From Microbacterium oleivorans (lineage in GTDB: Bacteria > Actinomycetota > Actinomycetes > Actinomycetales > Microbacteriaceae), in contig NZ_CP058316.1 of NCBI RefSeq assembly GCF_013389665.1, forward strand, positions 2,976,001 through 3,040,000: a stretch of DNA of 64,000 bases, written 5' to 3'. The notes under the pieces are model-generated. The model had not been told where the DNA came from. It saw only the letters and a list, made by a program, of their open reading frames with translations, and did not search any database. Numbering within the stretch: position 1 is the first letter of the stretch; each line of letters begins with the position of its first letter. A program made the translations under genes and the position numbers. Shown here one piece after another: positions 61,128 through 64,000 of the stretch.

Positions 61128-62370
61128 GACCGGCGCCGCTTCGCGCGGCGGTTTCGCCGCCCGTGTCTCGCTCGGCCGGGTGTTCGCCCCCGTTCCCAGC
61201 GAGTTCCTGCTGCTCGCCTCGACCGCGCTGATCCTGACCGGGTTCGGACTCGTCATGGTGCTCTCGGCCACGATGGCCACCGCCGATGCGAGCCCGTTCG
61301 AGACGGTGCTCAAGCAGGCGGTCTTCGCGCTGCTCGGCATCCCGCTGATGTTCATCGCCAGCCGGATGCCGCTGCGCTTCTGGAAGCGCATCGCCTGGCC
61401 CGCGCTGATCCTCGGCGTCCTGCTGCAGCTCCTCGTCTTCGTGCCCGGCCTGGGCGTGCGCAACGACGGCAACACCAACTGGATCTCCGTCTTCGGGCTG
61501 CAGGCGCAGCCGTCGGAGTTCCTCAAGCTCGCCCTCGCCGTCTGGCTCGGGTTCGTGCTGTATCGCAAGCAGACACTGCTGACGAAGTGGCAGCACGTCT
61601 TCATCCCGGTGGTCCCGGTGGGCGCTCTCGTCATCGGAACGGTGATGGCCGGGCACGACCTCGGCACCGCCATGATCCTCATGGCCATCCTGCTGGGGTG
61701 TCTGTTCTTCTCGGGCGTCAAGCTCCGGCTGTTCCTGCTGCCGCTCATCGGGGTCGTGGCCGCGGCGGCGATCTTCGCGGTTACGAGCCCGAACCGCATG
61801 GCGCGCATCATGAGCTTCCTCAACGTCGACTCCACGGACTGCTACTTCGCCGACGCAGGCTCGTGCTATCAGCCGTTGCACGGCGTGTGGGCGCTCGCGA
61901 GCGGGGGGATCTTCGGCCTCGGACTGGGCAACTCGCGCGAGAAGTATCAGTGGCTCCCGGCCGCGGCGAACGACTACATCTTCGCGATCGTGGGCGAGGA
62001 GCTGGGCCTCATCGGCTGCGCCGTGGTCCTGGCCCTGTTCGCCCTGTTCGCCGTGGGAGCCTTCCACATCATCCGCAAGACCGACGATCCGTTCGTGCGC
62101 ATCGTCTCGGGCGGGATCACCATCTGGATCGTCGGTCAGGCGCTGGTGAACATCGGCGTCGTGCTGCGAGTGTTCCCGGTGCTCGGTGTCCCGCTGCCCT
62201 TCATGTCGCAGGGTGGGACGTCCCTGATGTCGGTCCTGCTCGCGTGCGGTGTGCTGCTGTCGTTCGCGCGGACGCTGCCCGTCCGCGTCCCCGCGCCGCC
62301 GGCACCGGTCGGCGCGTCGCGTCCGGCGCCGCGCCGCGAGCCCGCGAAGGCCGGTTCCGCGCGCCGCTAG
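61078..62370 (+). CDS. ftsW: Septal peptidoglycan polymerase FtsW (SEDS family)
   Basis: Lipid II polymerase of the septum, 430 residues, ten helices. SEDS motifs: GNTNWISVFGLQAQPSEFLKLALAVWLG, GHDLGTAMILMAI, NDYIFAIVGEELGLIG and PLPFMSQGGTSLMSVL. GTG 61078 is chosen for AGGGGAG just upstream, giving a 50-base overlap with murD, unusually long. Works with FtsI, encoded upstream. Confidence 0.95.
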   Translation: MTTTPQGPTRPATTAAETGAASRGGFAARVSLGRVFAPVPSEFLLLASTALILTGFGLVMVLSATMATADASPFETVLKQAVFALLGIPLMFIASRMPLRFWKRIAWPALILGVLLQLLVFVPGLGVRNDGNTNWISVFGLQAQPSEFLKLALAVWLGFVLYRKQTLLTKWQHVFIPVVPVGALVIGTVMAGHDLGTAMILMAILLGCLFFSGVKLRLFLLPLIGVVAAAAIFAVTSPNRMARIMSFLNVDSTDCYFADAGSCYQPLHGVWALASGGIFGLGLGNSREKYQWLPAAANDYIFAIVGEELGLIGCAVVLALFALFAVGAFHIIRKTDDPFVRIVSGGITIWIVGQALVNIGVVLRVFPVLGVPLPFMSQGGTSLMSVLLACGVLLSFARTLPVRVPAPPAPVGASRPAPRREPAKAGSARR

Positions 62371-62379
62371 GCTCGATCG

Positions 62380-63453
62380 GTGACCACGTACCTCCTCGCC
62401 GGCGGCGGCACCGCTGGACACGTCAACCCGCTGCTCGCCGTCGCAGACGAACTCCGCGAACGCGAGCCCGCCGACACCGTCCTGGTGCTCGGGACGCGCG
62501 AGGGACTCGAGTCCCGCCTCGTGCCCGCGCGCGGGTACGAGCTCCTGTTCGTCGACAAGGTCCCGTTCCCGCGTCGCCCGAACACCGCCGCCGCCCGATT
62601 CCCCGCGCGTTGGCTCCGCGCGGTCGCGCAGGTGCGCACCCACCTCCGCGAACGCGGCGTCGACGTCCTCGCGGGATTCGGCGGATATGCGGCGGCACCG
62701 GCCTACGTCGCGGCACGACGCGAGCGCGTGCCGTACGTCGTGCACGAGGCCAACGCCCGTCCCGGGTTGGCCAACGTCCTCGGTGCCCGTGGTGCGGCGG
62801 CCACCGGAACGGTGTTCGAGGGGACGCCGCTGCGGGGTGCTCGCGTGGTGGGGATGCCGCTGCGCCGAGAGATCGTCGAGCTGGACCGCTCCGCCCGCCG
62901 TGCCGAGGCCGCCGCCGCGTTCGGGCTCGACCCGGCGCGGCCCGTCGTCCTGGTCTTCGGCGGCTCGTTGGGAGCGCGCCGACTCAACGACGCCCTCGAG
63001 GGATCGTGGCGGGATCTGGTGGGCGCTGGCTGGCAGGTGCTCCACGCGGCGGGGGAGCGCAACGACGTGGCCCCGCCCGAGACCGGCGCCTACCGCGTCG
63101 TGCCCTACCTCGACCGGATGGATCTCGCCTTCGCCCTCGCAGACGTGGTGGTCTCCCGCTCCGGAGCGGCCACCGTCAGCGAGGTCAGCGCACTCGGCAT
63201 CCCCGCGGTCTACGTTCCGTACGCGGTCGGCAACGGCGAGCAGGCGCTCAATGCGGCCGGTGCCGTCCGGGCGGGAGCGGCCCGCATCATCCCGGACGCC
63301 GATTTCACCCCCGACCGGGTCCGGTCCGAGATCGTGCCCCTGCTGGCCGACGCGGCCGCACTCGAACGCATGCGCCGCGCGGCCGACGGCGTGGGGACGC
63401 GGCAGGGCGCGGCGAACGTGGTGGCGATGCTCGACGCCGCGCGCTCCCGCTGA
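62380..63453 (+). CDS. murG: UDP-GlcNAc:lipid I GlcNAc transferase MurG
   Basis: Peripheral membrane glycosyltransferase making lipid II, 357 residues. G-loops LLAGGGTAGHVNPLLAV and VLVFGGSLGARRLND, acceptor region GFGGYAAAPAYVAA and donor site SRSGAATVSEVSALGIPAVYVPY. GTG 62380 lies exactly six bases after TAGGCT (62368-62373), so a leaderless transcript may start here inside the operon as well as read-through from upstream. Confidence 0.96.
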   Translation: MTTYLLAGGGTAGHVNPLLAVADELREREPADTVLVLGTREGLESRLVPARGYELLFVDKVPFPRRPNTAAARFPARWLRAVAQVRTHLRERGVDVLAGFGGYAAAPAYVAARRERVPYVVHEANARPGLANVLGARGAAATGTVFEGTPLRGARVVGMPLRREIVELDRSARRAEAAAAFGLDPARPVVLVFGGSLGARRLNDALEGSWRDLVGAGWQVLHAAGERNDVAPPETGAYRVVPYLDRMDLAFALADVVVSRSGAATVSEVSALGIPAVYVPYAVGNGEQALNAAGAVRAGAARIIPDADFTPDRVRSEIVPLLADAAALERMRRAADGVGTRQGAANVVAMLDAARSR

Positions 63454-63523
63454 CCGGGCCAGAGGTGTGGCGGCGGGCGTGGCGGGCGGGGCCGGCGCGA
63501 CGGCGACCTAGACTTGACGGGTC

Positions 63524-64000
63524 ATGATCAGACCCGATTTGAGCCTTCCCATCCCCGCCGACATCACCGCCGCGCACTTCATCGGCATCGGCGGATCGGG
63601 GATGTCCGGTCTGGCCGGGATGTTCCTCGACCGCGGCATCCGCGTCTCGGGCTCCGACCGCGCCGACAGCCCGGCGATGCGCGCCCTCGCGGCGCGAGGT
63701 GCGATCGTCTCGGTCGGCCATGACGCCGCTCACCTGCCGGACGATGTCGACACCGTCGTCCACACGGGCGCGATCTGGCCCGAGAACCCCGAGTTCCTCC
63801 TCGCCAAGGAGCGGGGGCTGCACGTGATCCACCGCTCGCAGGCGCTGCACTGGCTCATCGGTGGCCGCCGCCTGGTCTCAGTGGCCGGCGCCCACGGCAA
63901 GACGACCTCGACGGGCATGATCGTCACGGCGCTCCGCGCGCTCGGCACACGACCGACATTCGTCAACGGCGGTGTCATCGCCGATCTGGGTGTCTCGAGC
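63524..64000 (+). CDS. murC: UDP-N-acetylmuramate:L-alanine ligase MurC (3' end outside window)
   Basis: First 159 residues of the enzyme that adds L-Ala to UDP-MurNAc. [21 protein letters not shown] is the UDP-binding fold, [12 protein letters not shown] and HRSQALHWL follow, and [15 protein letters not shown] is the ATP P-loop. ATG 63524 has TAGACT nine bases upstream. Continues the dcw order after murG. Confidence 0.95.
   Translation, partial: MIRPDLSLPIPADITAAHFIGIGGSGMSGLAGMFLDRGIRVSGSDRADSPAMRALAARGAIVSVGHDAAHLPDDVDTVVHTGAIWPENPEFLLAKERGLHVIHRSQALHWLIGGRRLVSVAGAHGKTTSTGMIVTALRALGTRPTFVNGGVIADLGVSS

Noticed and set aside
1..64000. CRISPR arrays, prophage, insertion sequences, tRNA or rRNA genes
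   Set aside because: No regularly spaced repeats, transposase or phage motifs, or cloverleaf-like genes were seen in the gaps; apart from the hydrolase remnant, the DNA reads as stable chromosome.

Overview
The window is very GC-rich DNA with dense genes, many GTG starts and actinobacterial gene order, which points to a member of the Microbacteriaceae, most likely Microbacterium or a close relative. This assignment rests on protein style and synteny read by eye; no database search was run. Coding density is high. I see no tRNA, rRNA, CRISPR array, insertion sequence or prophage.

Left part (1-12.2 kb): carbohydrate acquisition. A truncated sugar ABC binding lipoprotein is divergent from a D-2-hydroxyacid dehydrogenase. 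A secreted GH9 (cellulase-family) enzyme is divergent from a regulator that joins a DeoR-type helix-turn-helix to a LacI-type sugar sensor. Next comes a LacI regulator, preceded by three copies of a 16-bp palindrome, that leads a tight operon for an FAD-dependent oxidoreductase and a complete sugar ABC importer (binding protein plus two permeases; the ATPase is not here and is presumably shared).

Middle-left (12.2-31 kb): mixed single genes and short operons. These include a PRISE-family reductase, an AhpD-like protein, TetR divergent from an aldo/keto reductase, a serine hydrolase, a UvrA paralogue without the UvrB-binding insert, an alcohol dehydrogenase, an MFS exporter next to a siderophore-interacting protein with an IdeR-like box, an SGNH-hydrolase remnant, an orphan barstar, a cold-shock protein, the bifunctional AdhE, a second aldo/keto reductase, a DUF1905 / prepilin-peptidase pair, a BrkB-like membrane protein and a glutamine amidotransferase.

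Middle-right (31-46 kb): core metabolism and regulation. A CYTH protein is convergent with dihydrolipoamide dehydrogenase; then a CopC-like protein, a GarA/OdhI-type FHA protein with two MerR regulators (FtsR-like and a second one), a ParA-type ATPase, pyruvate carboxylase, a second ParA/MinD-like ATPase with a long acidic N-terminus, peptide deformylase, acyl-CoA synthetase, ROK glucokinase and PlsC.

Right part (46-64 kb): a conserved actinobacterial block. Class II DAHP synthase, a PASTA-domain Ser/Thr kinase, a LysM cell-wall protein, an Rv2175c-like DNA-binding protein, a polyprenyl synthase and a DUF3040 protein lead into the division and cell wall (dcw) cluster mraZ-rsmH-ftsL-ftsI-murF-mraY-murD-ftsW-murG-murC, which runs off the end. 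murE is missing between ftsI and murF.

A window-wide pattern is that at least thirteen transcription-unit starts have a TANNNT hexamer exactly six bases before the start codon. This predicts leaderless mRNAs and helps fix several start codons.
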